The notes under the pieces: generated by a model | What the model saw: the letters and a program-made list of their open reading frames with translations, nothing else | Told to the model about the DNA's origin: nothing | Database searches by the model: none | Program-made: the position numbers and the translations under genes | Assembly (NCBI RefSeq): GCF_032854445.1 | Contig: NC_088297.1 | Coordinates: 3,099,991-3,163,990, forward strand | DNA length: 64,000 nucleotides | Direction of reading: 5' to 3' | DNA from: Liolophura sinensis | Lineage: Eukaryota > Mollusca > Polyplacophora > Chitonida > Chitonidae | In this document: in pieces, positions 22,801-33,137 of the stretch | Position numbering within the stretch: the stretch's first letter is position 1 | Layout: every line of letters begins with the position of its first letter

Positions 22801-24918
22801 GCTGTCTGAAACAGGAAACTGACTTAGTGGTGAAAGACTTCACAAATACATATATGCAAAAAGTTCCCAAAAGACTTGTCAGATGTATAATAGGACATAA
22901 TAGGACTATAAAATAGGGGTCAGGTGAGAAGAAAAAATACAAGATTACATGTACTAGAGGCTACAATAATAATGAGTACCAGCGTTGTTGTACATTTTAT
23001 AATCAGTTTATCACCTATACACTGTACGTCATCGAAGTTTTCACCACCTAATATGCCGTTTTCGAGTTGTGCGATTACGACAAAAGAATGACGTCCAGGT
23101 GCAAAAATAACATCGCCACTTCACGGCACAGTAAGGCTACTTGCCTATCTTTTAACATGGCAGTGATCGTGTTTAGATCAAAGCATCGACAGATCATCAT
23201 TTTTTGTGCAATATTGGGAACACAATTTCACCCCTGAACACAATTCAGAAGATCAGTGTAATCCTTTCAATTTGTTCTCTATATTCTATATACCACCCCA
23301 TGTTAAAATTACCACATTGGCCCTTTGATTTATTTATTAATTTATCTGATTGGTGTTTTATGCTGTACTCAAGAATATATCACTTATACGACGGCGACCA
23401 GCATTATGGTGGGTGGAAACCGAACATAGCTCGGGGGAAACCCACGACCATCCGCAGGTCTCTGGCAGACCTTCCCACATACGGCTGGAGAGGAAGCCAG
23501 CATGAGCTGGACTTGAACTCACACCAACCGCAGACAGAAAAATGAAGTCAAAAATCACTTTTGGTCAAAATAGGATAGGTCTACTTTATATACAAAAGTA
23601 GCAGGCTGCTGGTAACCACTTACTCACGAACCCCGTGTCATGGGTTAATCTAGTCTGATAGTTTGGCACCCCTTTGAATGATAATAAACGTCTCAATTTC
23701 ACATTTTTATCATCCAACCTTCTGACAACCAAGACCTTTAGTACTTCAGTGTTCAAAAATGCCCTAAGTCTGGCTCAGAATACACGTATGTGAGGTACAC
23801 CTGAGGAGGACAGTGAGGGAGGGGCAACATGTCAATTCCCTGTCCAGGGCTGACTGAAAGGCTAGATGTTACTAAAAGAGTGAGTTAGTGCTTAGGGTTT
23901 AACGTTGTACTCAACAATTTTTCAGTCATATGACGACAAAGGAATCCTTAGGGTGTATGTAGTGTGCCTCCTTGTTGTAGGACGGATTTCCACTGCTCTT
24001 TTATCTAATGCTGCATCACTGAGACGACTCACCGAAGGCAAGTAAGCTGCCTCGCCCGACCCATTATAGTGATACGGGTCAACCAGTCATTTCCCTATCC
24101 CCTTCATGCTTAACGCCAAGCAAGGAAGTTACAACTTCCTCTTTTAAAGTCTTAGGTGTGACTCGACCCAGAATTGATCCTGGATCTACCGCTCCCGAAG
24201 AAGACGATCTAACAACTGTGCTATCCGGGCCGGTCGTTACTAAAAGAACCCCAGTCCATATGTTCATGAAAACAGGCATCAGACATAAAAATGCAATACG
24301 AACTTCTGGAAAAAGAAGGTATGGCAACTAGCGTGATTTGTCATCATACATTCATGTGCTGGTCAAAATCATACGCAGTTAAAAATACGCACGATTTACA
24401 GTATACGATTCACATAAAATTTCACGATGATTTGTCATCATAATAAAACTTTCACAAGACAATAAGATAATAGATGATTCACTGGATATACACGAGCATA
24501 TGTGAAGTAGTACCCACCCAGGCAGTTCGAGGGCTCAAGCTGAGATTGGAGAAACTGCGCAGCCAGGTTCCGAAGGCTGAGAAGCCCCAGTAAACTGGCC
24601 CCCTGTAAAATGTTCTGTACATTCTCCACTGTCAACTCGATGGCTCCAGTGTACATGAACTCGAGCAGCAGCTCCATCGTCCCGTTCTCAATGCCGTGAA
24701 TTTCTATCAAGTTTTTCTCAGTTTCCAACATGCCATTGGTGAACATGGCTCTCAGGGTAGGGGCTGCAGCCTGCCAACACAATCTTGTGGGCTTTGAACT
24801 TGGCGCCATTGATGCACAGTACCACATCGCACAGTTCTTCGCGGACTCGCAGCTCTTGCATAACCTGGAAAGCATAACGGGAATGGAGCTCCACATTAAC
24901 AAAGCGAGATTCCTTCAT
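13624..24918 (-). CDS. Kelch-like protein (BTB–BACK–Kelch), 6 coding exons, 564 aa, one apparent 1-base insertion
   Basis: Exons in transcript order: 24918–24518, 20301–19793, 17717–17489, 16411–16271, 15549–15357, 13846–13624. Junction phases (1, 0, 1, 1, 2) agree throughout and every intron is GT–AG. Family members are substrate adaptors of CUL3 ubiquitin ligases: BTB binds CUL3 and dimerises, BACK supports it, and the Kelch propeller binds the substrate. Residues 1–133 are BTB, 134 to about 250 BACK (opening with the usual CLGI-type junction), and about 268–564 six Kelch blades (VVGG, CVGG, AIGG, VAGG, AFGG, VIGG). The length is typical for the family. I cannot assign a particular KLHL orthologue. 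The BTB exon needs one base removed within 24755–24763 to stay in frame; everything else is intact, so this is either a sequence error in a C run or a very recent lesion. Introns carry many tandem arrays, three made of copies of this gene's own splice junctions. Confidence 0.9.
13908..14090 (-). mobile_element. Two SINE-A 3′ fragments in tandem
   Basis: Two core segments (about 13908–14003 and 14025–14090) lie head to tail, each starting with a tttattta-type tail. They lie in the intron before the last exon of the Kelch-like gene. Confidence 0.65.
14185..14255 (+). mobile_element. SINE-A 3′ fragment
   Basis: It reads gcagccgttgtgtaggtgaa and ends with aaaacaccaatcagatgaat. Confidence 0.6.
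14345..14600 (+). mobile_element. SINE-A, nearly full length
   Basis: The head starts at gcgcgctagcgcagcgaaat, the B box gttcaagtccagc is intact, and the core and caatcaaataaacaaac tail follow. It lies in an intron of the Kelch-like gene. Confidence 0.85.
15262..15350 (+). mobile_element. SINE-A 3′ fragment abutting a Kelch exon donor
   Basis: Degenerate core with a long (aaat)n tail. The tail stops a few bases from the minus-strand donor at 15356–15355. Confidence 0.6.
15357..15549 (-). CDS. Kelch-like gene, fifth coding exon (rest of fourth blade, start of fifth)
   Basis: The acceptor gtccgccag precedes GT GGC TAT GAC. It encodes GGYDKTLHTDRASVECFD, the EW ending of blade four, then HLYAFGGRFRHTEQYFDLVE. 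The donor is AG|GTAAGT and it leaves in phase 2. Confidence 0.9.
15652..16118. repeat. 119-bp tandem repeat, about 4 copies, in a Kelch-like intron
   Basis: Successive copies of ttaacgccatgtcacac start at 15652, 15767, 15886 and 16005. The unit ends in cttctgtcttaactataac and gtatgtctgccaacaac. I see no similarity to the flanking exon edges, unlike three other arrays in this gene. Confidence 0.9.
16117..16232 (+). mobile_element. SINE-A 3′ fragment
   Basis: It reads agatggtcgtgggtc, then a C/A-rich diverged part, then tataagtgaaatattcttga and a caaccaaataag tail. It is fused to the end of the 119-bp array. Confidence 0.55.
16271..16411 (-). CDS. Kelch-like gene, fourth coding exon (third blade, start of fourth)
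   Basis: The acceptor ctaccgatag precedes GA GGA GAA GAC. It encodes GGEDRSCSFDLVERYDP, TQTW, then SGAGVALCDNKIYVAG. The 141-nt exon is symmetric, phase 1 to phase 1. The donor is GCAG|GTAGTA. Confidence 0.88.
17030..17488 (-). repeat. 28-bp minisatellite derived from the donor junction of the third Kelch exon
   Basis: The plus-strand unit is tttgtcttacttttggcata plus caggaacc, about 16 variable copies. The edge of the exon reads tgtcttacctatcgcatacag on plus, so each unit aligns with the last exon bases plus the donor. On the minus strand many units present aaa|gtaagac, a good decoy 5′ splice site. The array directly touches the real donor at 17488. Confidence 0.8.
17489..17717 (-). CDS. 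Kelch-like gene, third coding exon (second blade, start of third)
   Basis: The acceptor ttttgtgacag precedes GCC TTG ATG AAT. It encodes ALMNIARTAVGT, LLYCVGGECALVDMQEHT, the LRSMEVYDP strand and GRILYAI. The second blade has a longer loop than usual between its GG pair and the EVYDP strand. The donor is ATAG|GTAAGA, phase 1. Confidence 0.9.
17774..18042 (+). mobile_element. SINE-A, full length
   Basis: This is the best copy in the window. The head tggctcagttggttagcac (A box), gagttcaagtccagc (B box), ggatggtcgtgggttta, the core and a caaataaataaataaa tail are all present. The first 13 bases of the head are duplicated just upstream (17761–17773). Confidence 0.9.
18930..19792 (-). repeat. 50-bp minisatellite derived from the donor junction of the BACK exon, about 17 copies
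   Basis: On the minus strand each unit reads ctgtggtgagttggtaaa, then ctggtgatgaattgtgg and ttacatgggaata. The real exon end is actgtg|gtaagttggtaaa, so every unit is a copy of the last exon bases, the donor and the first intron bases. Most copies present GTG|GTGAGT, a strong 5′ splice site. The array runs directly up to the real donor at 19792. Confidence 0.9.
19793..20301 (-). CDS. Kelch-like gene, second coding exon (BACK domain and first blade)
   Basis: The acceptor ttacttgacag precedes GT ATC CAA TAC. It encodes GIQYFADMYMCGELERAARN, the BACK helices (EEFLQL-like and SEHQVLEAALSWIQWD), then SIYVVGGRNDTHCQLKTMER and KWETV, the first Kelch blade. Phase 1 in, phase 0 out. The exon is flanked on both sides by arrays made of its own edges. 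Confidence 0.92.
20237..21177 (-). repeat. 94-bp tandem array copying the BACK exon acceptor and its first 65 coding bases
   Basis: Copies of aatgtagttcctggccgct start at 20237, 20331, 20425, 20520, 20614, 20708, 20802, 20896, 20990 and 21084. The copy nearest 20237 is the genuine exon edge. On the minus strand every copy has attacttggcag|GTATCC followed by codons for IQYFADMYMCGELELAAR and NYI. The upstream copies are not followed by the rest of the BACK exon. Confidence 0.92.
21455..21822 (+). mobile_element. SINE-B, full length
   Basis: It has a tRNA-like head (cggatagcacagttggtaga; B box region ggatcaatccttgatc), a long body, a core reading ttccttcgtcgtcatatgac and a tail of ccaagcactcactcactcac. 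It lies in the first coding intron of the Kelch-like gene. Confidence 0.85.
22062..22375 (-). mobile_element. SINE-C, 3′ and middle parts
   Basis: It shares ggggtttaacgttgtactta with SINE-B, but the body differs (gacaccagacatgacaccct). It matches the copy at 54540–54895. Confidence 0.65.
23326..23535 (-). mobile_element. SINE-A, 5′ truncated
   Basis: Starts with the tail tttatttattaatttatctg, then the core, gggggaaacccacgaccatc and gaggaagccagcatgagctg. Confidence 0.8.
23878..24236 (-). mobile_element. SINE-B, full length
   Basis: It runs from gagtgagttagtgcttaggg through gttacaacttcctctttt to gtgctatccgggccggtc, the reverse of the 21455 copy. Confidence 0.85.
24518..24918 (-). CDS. Kelch-like gene, first coding exon (BTB domain) with an apparent +1 frameshift
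   Basis: The ATG at 24918–24916 is the first after an in-frame TGA upstream. It encodes MKESRFVNVELHSRYAFQVM, then CDVVLCINGAKFKAHKIVLA and GCSP. At 24755–24763 (minus strand cccctaccc) the frame shifts; the next frame continues LRAMFTNGMLETEKN, IENGTMELLLEFMYTGAIEL and ends SNCLG at a GT donor. The exon is 401 nt; 400 nt would give the phase 1 that the BACK exon acceptor needs, which supports one surplus base. Both halves match BTB domains well. Confidence 0.88.
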
Positions 24919-25547
24919 GGTGTGAAGAGCTCCACAGGGGAGGTTACTCCAGCAGGAAGACAAGGATCAGAGCCTATTTACAGCTACATATACCAGTGCC
25001 ACTCCATGTAGGCCTCAACTGATATATAGTACGAAGTGTTCAGTTTCCTTATGGGTACTCCCATGTTAACAATAACTCCATCGTTGAACTTCACATTGTA
25101 CACACACTCATTTTCCACAAAACAGCAAGTCCCATCTTCAGAGCAGATTTGTTGTACTCTAACATGTAGGCCTATGTAGACACACTGGAAAAAAAAAATA
25201 AATAAACATCAAAAACTGACATAAAATAAGATTTGTGACAACTGAAATTATACTACAAAGAGCTCATCTGTACAAGGAATGACTTATTCTGTCAAATTTA
25301 AGAAACAGGTGTAGTTCAGGGTGTCCTAATGTCAGATATCAACAAATTTGCTTTCGACTATATCCTAGTTTATACTAAACATAGCACAACAATAAAAGAC
25401 TCACAATATTAATTATCAAACAGTGAATATGTATATACATGTAACATACACAAAACCACCGGCGATTAAGATAAATCTAATCATGTTCAAAGACAAGAAC
25501 ACAGATTAAAATGTGCATATCTGTATTTCTCATATACAGGTACATGA

Positions 25548-25993
25548 CTAAAAACAGCTCTCATGTAAAACAGCTCTCATGTAAAAACAGCTCTCATGTA
25601 AAAACAGCTCTCATGTAAAACAGCTCTCATGTTAAACAGCTCTCATGTAAAATAGCTCTCATGTAAAAACAGCTCTCATGTAAAACAGCTCTCATGTAAA
25701 AACAGCTCTCATGTAAAACAGCTCTCATGTAAAAACAGCTCTCATGTAAAAACAGCTCTCATGTAAAACAGCTCTCATGTAAAAACAGCTCTCATGTAAA
25801 AAGCTCTCATGTAAAACAGCTCTCATGTAAAAACAGCTCTCATGTAAAAACAGCTCTCATGTAAAAACAGCTCTCATGTAAAAACAGCTCTCATGTAAAA
25901 CAGCTCTCATGTAAAAACAGCTCTCATGTAAAAACAGCTCTCATGTAAAATAGCTCTCATGTTAAACAGCTCTCATGTAAAACAGCTCTCATG
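25548..25993. repeat. 17-bp minisatellite, about 26 copies
   Basis: The unit aacagctctcatgtaaa repeats with one-base length changes in its A run. It lies upstream of the BTB exon, probably in a 5′ intron. Confidence 0.9.
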
Positions 25994-26311
25994 TTTTAGC
26001 GTAGGCCACCCACCTGTGCATTTTGAAAATATCTTATTTTATATTATTAAACAGCTAAAGAAATGAAATCGTCATAATCCCAAAACTTTGTCTGAATAAT
26101 TTGACACAGTCGTCGGAAGTTTTCAAAACTGTGGGTAGGGTGCCCTAGAGGGATGTACCAGGCTTGTTTTGTGTCATGGTCTGTGACATTAAGTTTAAAA
26201 TTTGTGAAGGTTTGCATGTTGCTGCTGATGCCATTGTCTTATAAAATAATGCTTTATAGTTAGACAGGATTTAATTAATGTATTGTCTTGATATGATCAC
26301 GTCTTGATATG

Positions 26312-27176
26312 GTCACGTCGCGAAAGTTCTGGAAAATGTAGTTCCTGGCCGCTAGCTCCAGCTCACCACACATGTACATGTCAGCAAAGTATTGGATACC
26401 TGCCAAGTAATAAACAAGATGTATACGCAATGTAGTTCCTGGCCGCTCACTCCAGCTCACCACACATGTACACGTCAGCAAAGTATTGGATACCTGCCAA
26501 GTAATAAACAAGATGTACACGCAATGTAGTTCCTGGCCGCTAGCTCCAGCTCACCACACATGTACATGTCAGCAAAGTATTGGATACCTGCCAAGTAATA
26601 AACAAGATGTACACACAATGTAGTTCCTGGCCGCTAGCTCCAGCTCACCACACATGTACATGTCAGCAAAGTATTGGATACCTGCCAAGTAATAAACAAG
26701 ATGTACACGTAATGTAGTTCCTGGCCGCTAGCTCCAGCTCACCACACATGTACATGTCAGCATCAGTATTTGATACCTGCCAAGTAATAAACAAGATGTG
26801 TATGCAATGTACATGTAGTTCTTGGACGCTCGCTCCAGCTCACCACACATGTACATGTCAGCAAAATAATGGATACCTGTCAAGTAATAAACAAGATGTA
26901 CACGTAATGTAGTTCCTGGCCGCTCACTCCAGCTCACCACACATGTACATGTCAGCAAAGTATTGGATACCTGCCAAGTAATAAACAAGATGTACACGCA
27001 AAGTAGTTCCTGGCCGCTCACTCCAGCTCACCACACATGTACATGTCAGCAAGGTATTGGATACCTTCCAAGGAATAAACAAGGTGTATACGCAACCATG
27101 AAGCTGCTTAAAGGGATACAGAATCGACACTGATTGGCTGACAGTGGAGATAGGGTTTCCTGGGTTACATCTTGAA
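26312..27176 (-). repeat. Second copy of the 94-bp BACK-exon array, 6 kb upstream of the first
   Basis: Copies start at 26335, 26429, 26523, 26617, 26711, 26806, 26906 and 27000. At the left the first copy continues into FQNFRDV, i.e. further into the BACK exon, then similarity stops. At the right both arrays share about 90 more bases (gatacagaatcgacactgat, gattggctgacagtgga). This is therefore a duplicated segment carrying a truncated exon piece plus the array. It lies 5′ of the start codon and cannot be a normal part of the coding order. Confidence 0.9.
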
Positions 27177-28250
27177 GTACGTTTGAATAAATGTGTTCTG
27201 AGGACCACTTTGATGGGTTGGTTGTTGTGCTGTTTAAAACAGGGACAAAAATACAGTCAAACACAGATATGCAGATTTTCTGACAAATGCCACATCAGGA
27301 TACCCTTAAATTAGTCTCATGTCTCATGCTCAGTCAAGGTAAATTATTCATTTTTTCACAAGGTAACAAATGTGTAGCAAAAGCCTTCGCATACACCTTG
27401 ACAACATTACAGAAATGCTTAGTGATAAAGAAGGAAAAGTCTTCTATTGGTTAAAGTGTTTCAAAAATCATCAATCTGTCCTAGTCCCACTACGACACCC
27501 CAGCACTTGCCTCTTAAATCACCCGCACACACAACATCTCGCATATAGTTGACTTGGTAAGGACGCATGAGTCCCGAATTCACCTCACAGGCATCGCTAC
27601 AGGAGCAGCCATTTTGCGTTCACCAAAGTTATGGGTCTTGAAACAGTTATCGTTCGTAGATGGTATATGCGCGTTAAACCTGAAAAGACGACCCTAATGG
27701 CCGCCTTGTATAGAACTGGTTTGCCGTGTCGTGAATACTGGGCTGGCGTGCCATTACTGAATGGAATATACCTTGGATGTTGCGTGTTGACACCACTTTT
27801 GGACTGCAGCCATTGTTTGGTAAGGACTTGGCGTTAATCAGTGTAGGGTTTACCATTGGTTGCCCCTGTGGCTACGATACCCCGCCAGTAAAATATAAAG
27901 ACAGGAGTTGAAGTAGCCACCTAGGGCTAAATCCGTCCATGCATTCAAGTGTACTTGAACTAATTCACACGTACTTATTTCCTCATTTTCCCAACACGAA
28001 GGCTACCTTATAAAACGCAGCAAACCGCGCTATTTTTCTGTTTACTTCTAACCACAGTTTTAATGCTACTCAGTTCACCATCGCTGGTAACTGATAAATA
28101 TTCTCTAGTCGACTCATCAAACGTTTCAATATATCAAATGTCAGAAAGTTGACAGTACTACGTTGTTGTTGTTGCAGTGATATGTCAGTGACGTAAACTG
28201 ATGCGCTGTAGACAAAACCTTCGGACAAAGACAAGGCACGTCTATCTATC
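27177..28250. other. Probable 5′ intron of the Kelch-like gene, nothing recognised
   Basis: Mostly unique sequence with no repeat family and no coding exon I can support. Frames of 60–68 codons near 27.4–27.85 kb have no recognisable content. Confidence 0.35.
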
Positions 28251-28255
28251 CTTAC

Positions 28256-28370
28256 CTTCTGACAACTGCTCCAGTCTTCACGAACTTCTCTCTTAACTGT
28301 GTCTCTTGCAGCAATCGAACTTAAATGTTACTGAAAGTTCAAAACACTCGCCACGCTTTTTTTGTTGTGG
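28256..28370 (-). other. Candidate 5′ untranslated exon of the Kelch-like gene
   Basis: On the minus strand gttgtcagaag is followed by the strong donor gtaaggatag at 28255. Just upstream lies less AT-rich unique DNA with a cacgtga E-box near 28388. The right edge is a guess. An acceptor for it could be the pyrimidine-rich stretch shortly before the ATG at 24918. No coding sequence is present. Confidence 0.3.
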
Positions 28371-28699
28371 CACAAATGGCCCTCTGGTCACGTGACTCCT
28401 CAATCTCTCGGCCTTTTCCGCCAGTATTCGGTGTTCGATATTTCCGCATGCTGACCAAATCGAACAGCTGTGCGTGAGTCTGGTTTGGCTACGTTCGATG
28501 TAAAGTCAGTGAGCAGCTGATACAAAAAAATAACAATTATGAAATGATCACTGATGTACAGGACAATACGAGCAAGATTTTATTAAGATTGCTGAGCGAA
28601 TATTTATATTTAACTTCATGTAATGTTTGATTTGCTTATGGAAAGCTAAACATCATGCATGAAGCGCAGCTGTATTGGGTTTACACGTACAGCAACGAT

Positions 28700-28985
28700 T
28701 GTTTGATTTATTTGATTGGCGGTTTACGCCGTAATCAAGAATATTTCAGTTGTTAGGCCGTGGGCCGTAGGTAAAAAAACTGACCTAGAAATACAATTTG
28801 CTTCAGCGTACAAGGTGAAGGGGAGAACTCTATATGAAATTCTTCCTCGTTGTATACTTGCTTAAAATCAGCAAAGTTCTACCCAAAATGTTTGCTTGCT
28901 TTCGAGTATGATGAGGTTAAAGTACTAATGGTAGGCCTATTTTTCGTACGACGGCGACCAGAATTACGGTGGGAGGAAACCAGGC
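28700..28985 (-). mobile_element. SINE-A interrupted by about 190 bp
   Basis: The first half of the core (tttgattggcggtttacgcc to 28760) and the second half (cgtacgacggcgaccagaat from 28946) are separated by unrelated sequence. Confidence 0.55.
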
Positions 28986-29817
28986 AGAAAGTGTAATTAT
29001 TTCAACCTGGGTCGTGCAAGAAAGCAATACGTACAGAATAATTATTTAATAACAGCTTTGAACAGAAAATTGTAAATTTATGTGTTCAAGAAATTATTCC
29101 ATTCTGTCGTAGATATGCGATTTGAAAATCAGATTTGAATACGGTTTAACCATCAGTTACCATATACCTGCAAGGTTCGCTACAATCTGATTATGTTTAT
29201 TGATGAACGATAGCCTACAGTGTAGCATTTAGCGACATTTAGACTATAAAACTTCCAGTTACCATAACATTTTACCAAATTATCCAGGTCATTTCTGTTT
29301 TACTTCTTAGTGCGTCAGTTTTTAAAGAATATTAAAAGAGATAACACCGGAGACGATATACATTTACATGTAGATACATCATTTACATAAATGAAAGAAG
29401 ATGACGCCAAATAAGGGACCCTTCTGTGGCGCACGACAAGACTGCTCGTTTTCCAAGAAGAATGTGAATGTCTGTGTTATGTTTTCAAGGTATGATTTCA
29501 TCTATTAAAACAGATTTACTCTAAACCCATGTAATATTTATAATTTGTGAGTTAGTAAATTATGGGACACTGCGTCAAATCCTTTGCACAACTCCAGATA
29601 AATAGAACTCCACCTGGTCTTTGTTGGCGTTTGTGATAAAGTCAACATAACCAATTAGATTTGATAGTATATACATGTATGTCTTTCTGGGGTTTTTTTT
29701 GTTTGTTTGTTTTTTTTTTTCAACTCCGTATTCAGGCATATTGCTTACATGCCGATAGAAAGTTTCACATTTAGATTTTTGAAACAGTTTTCTAAATAAA
29801 CACAAATGATTTGTTAC

Positions 29818-29950
29818 ACAATTTATTTATTTGATTGGTGTTTTACGCCATACCCAAGAATATTTCACTTATACGACGGAGGCCAGCATTATGGTGGGAG
29901 GAAACCGGCCAGAGCCCGGGGGAAACCCACGACCATCTGCAGGTTGCTGA
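29818..29950 (-). mobile_element. SINE-A 3′ part
   Basis: Tail atttatttatttgattggtg, complete core and gggggaaacccacgaccatc. Similarity ends at caggttgctga. Confidence 0.8.
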
Positions 29951-30594
29951 AACAAATGAATTAAATCGGTCTGCAATTTAATACATTTTGCTTGTTGTCT
30001 GTGTTCCACGCTGGTAGTGCATGAAATGGCTTGTTTAAACTTCACAGGAAATTCACCTGATGATCAATGAAACATTAAATATCACTGTTAATGGAATTGT
30101 ACGACCATCGGCTCATCCAGTTCACCTAAAATGTTGTCAGATTCCCAGAAAATGGGGACATCTATACCTCTAAGAAATCTCGCGACAGCTAAAAAAAGTT
30201 TACATGAGTGATTAAGTTGTCTTGAATAGTTTCCAGGATACATGCAATTACAGGTGTTTGTCGGTGTTTGACGTAGTGTGAAAATCATCAGTGAACATCT
30301 TCGCCACTTGTTGGTAATTTTGGACTGCATGGCATTTCTCATACATCAATAAAAGTGGCACTAAGCCAGACTCTTCCACAAAACCCAAGGATTTGGATTT
30401 AATTAGGATTTAAACACAGTGAAGTGCGTTCCACATCCTCTATATATAACCCTTGCATATTTGTACAGCTTTGTCGGTTCCTTGAATCTCTTTCGGGTGG
30501 CGGGGAATCCGCATGTTAGGGTCAGCGGGTTGTTTTCTTCCACAATTTTTATTATGTGTATATGTTCTTTTCCTTGTATCATGCCATCATACAA

Positions 30595-30925
30595 CGTGCC
30601 GTCACTCCATGTCGTCGTGCAAGTGTAGTGCCGTCGCTTCGTGCCATCGTGCCGTAATACCTCGTGCCGTCGCTTCGTACTATTGTGCCGTCATACCACG
30701 TGCCGTCGTTTCATGCCATCGTGCCATAATACCGCATGCCGTCTCTTCATGCCATCATACCGTTGCACCATGTGCCGTCCCTACATGCCATCTTGCCATC
30801 ATACCACGGGCTGTCCCTTCGTGCCAACGTGCCACCATACCACGTGCCATCGCTTCATGCCATCATGCCATGGCGGTACATACACGTGCCGTCGCTTCGT
30901 ATGCCACCGCTTCGTGTCACCATCG
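30595..30925 (+). repeat. Degenerate repeat of cgtgccgtcgcttcgtgcca type
   Basis: Irregular repeats of about 20–46 bp mix cgtgccgtc, cttcgtgccatc and cataccacgtgcc. All three plus frames are open for 67–147 codons because of the composition. Confidence 0.7.
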
Positions 30926-32305
30926 CTTTGGAAACATGAAACAATGGTATACATAAGGTTACGGCCATAACCGGCTTCCATAATCGACTTTTCTGATCAA
31001 CTGAAGTCCTGGAATTTTATCATAAATGAACTGATGGCATAATACATTGTTACTGATACTATATATACCTATATATCGGCCTACTTCCAGTTCGGAAAGA
31101 TAAAATAACATTACAAACACATATAGAAAGTTGATTATACATTATCCGGAGTCTATAAATATACAAAAAAGAATACTGAGCTATTGGTTTCATATATTAT
31201 CCCCATCTACATGCTACATTGCACATTGCATGATTGGTTGTATTTATGCATGAGAGTCCCAGGGTACACCTGGAGATGAATATATGCAATAGGTTGCTTA
31301 TGCCTCCATGTAGAAGGGATGTTTTACAAAAATCACTAGAAGGTATATTTATTTCCTATTCACGTCTGCAATCTTTCCTCTACGAGATATTCATAACACT
31401 GTTGGACTAGTATTTTTATGCCAACTATATAAAGATTCTCCTAAACGCCCTTTCACTGTGAAGTTAATACATTTATCATGTTTAAAATGCACTTGTATGT
31501 ATAAACAATTTTTTTTATATAATTTATATATAATAAAAAAATCATATATTTGTCTACAATGCAGTGAAGTTAATATGCCAAAAAAAAATCCACCAAAATC
31601 GTGGATAATGTGAAGACAGAAAAGAGTAAGTCATTTAAACCACCTGAATCATTGGTCCTTTGTTCGAGGCCAATTTCCCGTTAAGTTAATTTAGGCATCG
31701 CTTAGACGTTTGAAGTTGCGACTGGGTAAAACATTAAACCGTAGACAGTTCGGAGATTTAATTAAACACCGTTAGATAGTGGATAACAGCCTTGAACAAC
31801 GGGAACAGGGTCGATTCGGAATGTTGTCATGGGGAAAAAATCCTCTTAAAATATAATTAAAGGTATTCTAATCATTGTGTTTTGTTTTTGTCAACAGCTA
31901 ACCTCCCAAACAGGAGACACATACCTTGACTGCAGGAGGTTCCAATATAAAACATGGTGGATAATTCGATTCAAAATTTTAACGGCTGGATTCTTATTAG
32001 AAATCAGTTTGTTAGAAGTCAGAGATTTACATCTTTAAAACCTTGATGACTTGGTGGTTCGGTGTTCACCAGTCATAAGTACAGGTTCGAGTGGCACAGG
32101 TAATTGAAATGTTCTTGCTGCATGAACGACACAGGAATTAAGGGGCACCGTGCTGTACGTAAAGTAGTCTTGGTTGATGGGCTTGGCACTGAGGTTTCGG
32201 CCACCCATAACCCAGGCAGTCTCCATTTTTATAAGTGAAAAATTGTATATATGCGGCGCTATAAACCCATTAAATAAATAGGTAAATAAATAAATCAATA
32301 AAATA

Positions 32306-32550
32306 AATATTTATTTATTTCATTGGTGTTACGCCGTACATAAGAATATTTCATATGACGGCGGCCAGCATTACGGTGGGAGAAAACCGGGCTGGAAACC
32401 CATGACAATCGGCAGGTTGCTGCCACACCTTCCCACGAGAGGAAGCCAGCATGAGCTGGACTTGAACTCACAGCGACCGCATTGGTGAGAGACTCCTGGG
32501 TCATTACACTGCGCTAACGCGCTAACCAACTGAGCCACGGAGGCCCCCAT
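32306..32550 (-). mobile_element. SINE-A, full length
   Basis: Tail, core, gaggaagccagcatgagctg and the complete head (gctaaccaactgagccacgg) are present. It is followed by an extended (aaat)n-type region to about 32690. Confidence 0.85.
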
Positions 32551-32745
32551 AAAATAAATAAATCAATAAATTAAATAAATATAAATAAATGAACATAAAT
32601 AAATAAAATCAACAAATAAAATAATTAAATATAAATAGATTAACATAAATAAATAAAATCAACAAATAAAATAAATAAATAACGCACGTGAATGAATAGA
32701 TTCATTTATTAATGCTTTATGGTGGGAGGAAAACCGGGTAGAACG

Positions 32746-33137
32746 AGTGAGCGCTTGAGTTTTAAGGTCGTACTCAACAAGTTTTCAGTCATATTATGAC
32801 AAAGTAGTCCTCAGAGTGCATGTGAAGTGCCTCCTTGTCGCTCTTCTATCTAGTGCTGCTTCACTGAGACGACTTAACGAATGCAAGTAAGTCGATTACA
32901 TTATACTGCTGCTACCCACTTCATGCTGAACTTCTTTCAGTGGCATTTAGGAATTGGGATGGTATAGATTGACAGAGGCATTACTTATGGATAACAATTC
33001 CTGGATTTATTCATGCTAAACGCCAAGCGTTACAACTTCCTCTTTTAAGGTCTTAGGTGTGGCCCGACCCAGAATTGACCCCTAGATCTAACGTCTCCCG
33101 AAGCGGACGCTCTACCAACTGTGCTATAGGGGCCGAT
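32746..33137 (-). mobile_element. SINE-B with an internal insertion of about 40 bp
   Basis: Starts gagtgagcgcttgagtttta and ends ctgtgctataggggccgatg. Unrelated sequence interrupts the body near 32930–33010. Confidence 0.7.

Noticed and set aside
30513-30970. 147-codon frame rich in Cys, His and Arg, resembling a zinc-rich protein
   Set aside because: Composition of a degenerate cgtgccgtc repeat. Cys and His spacing follows the repeat, and the other two plus frames are also open.
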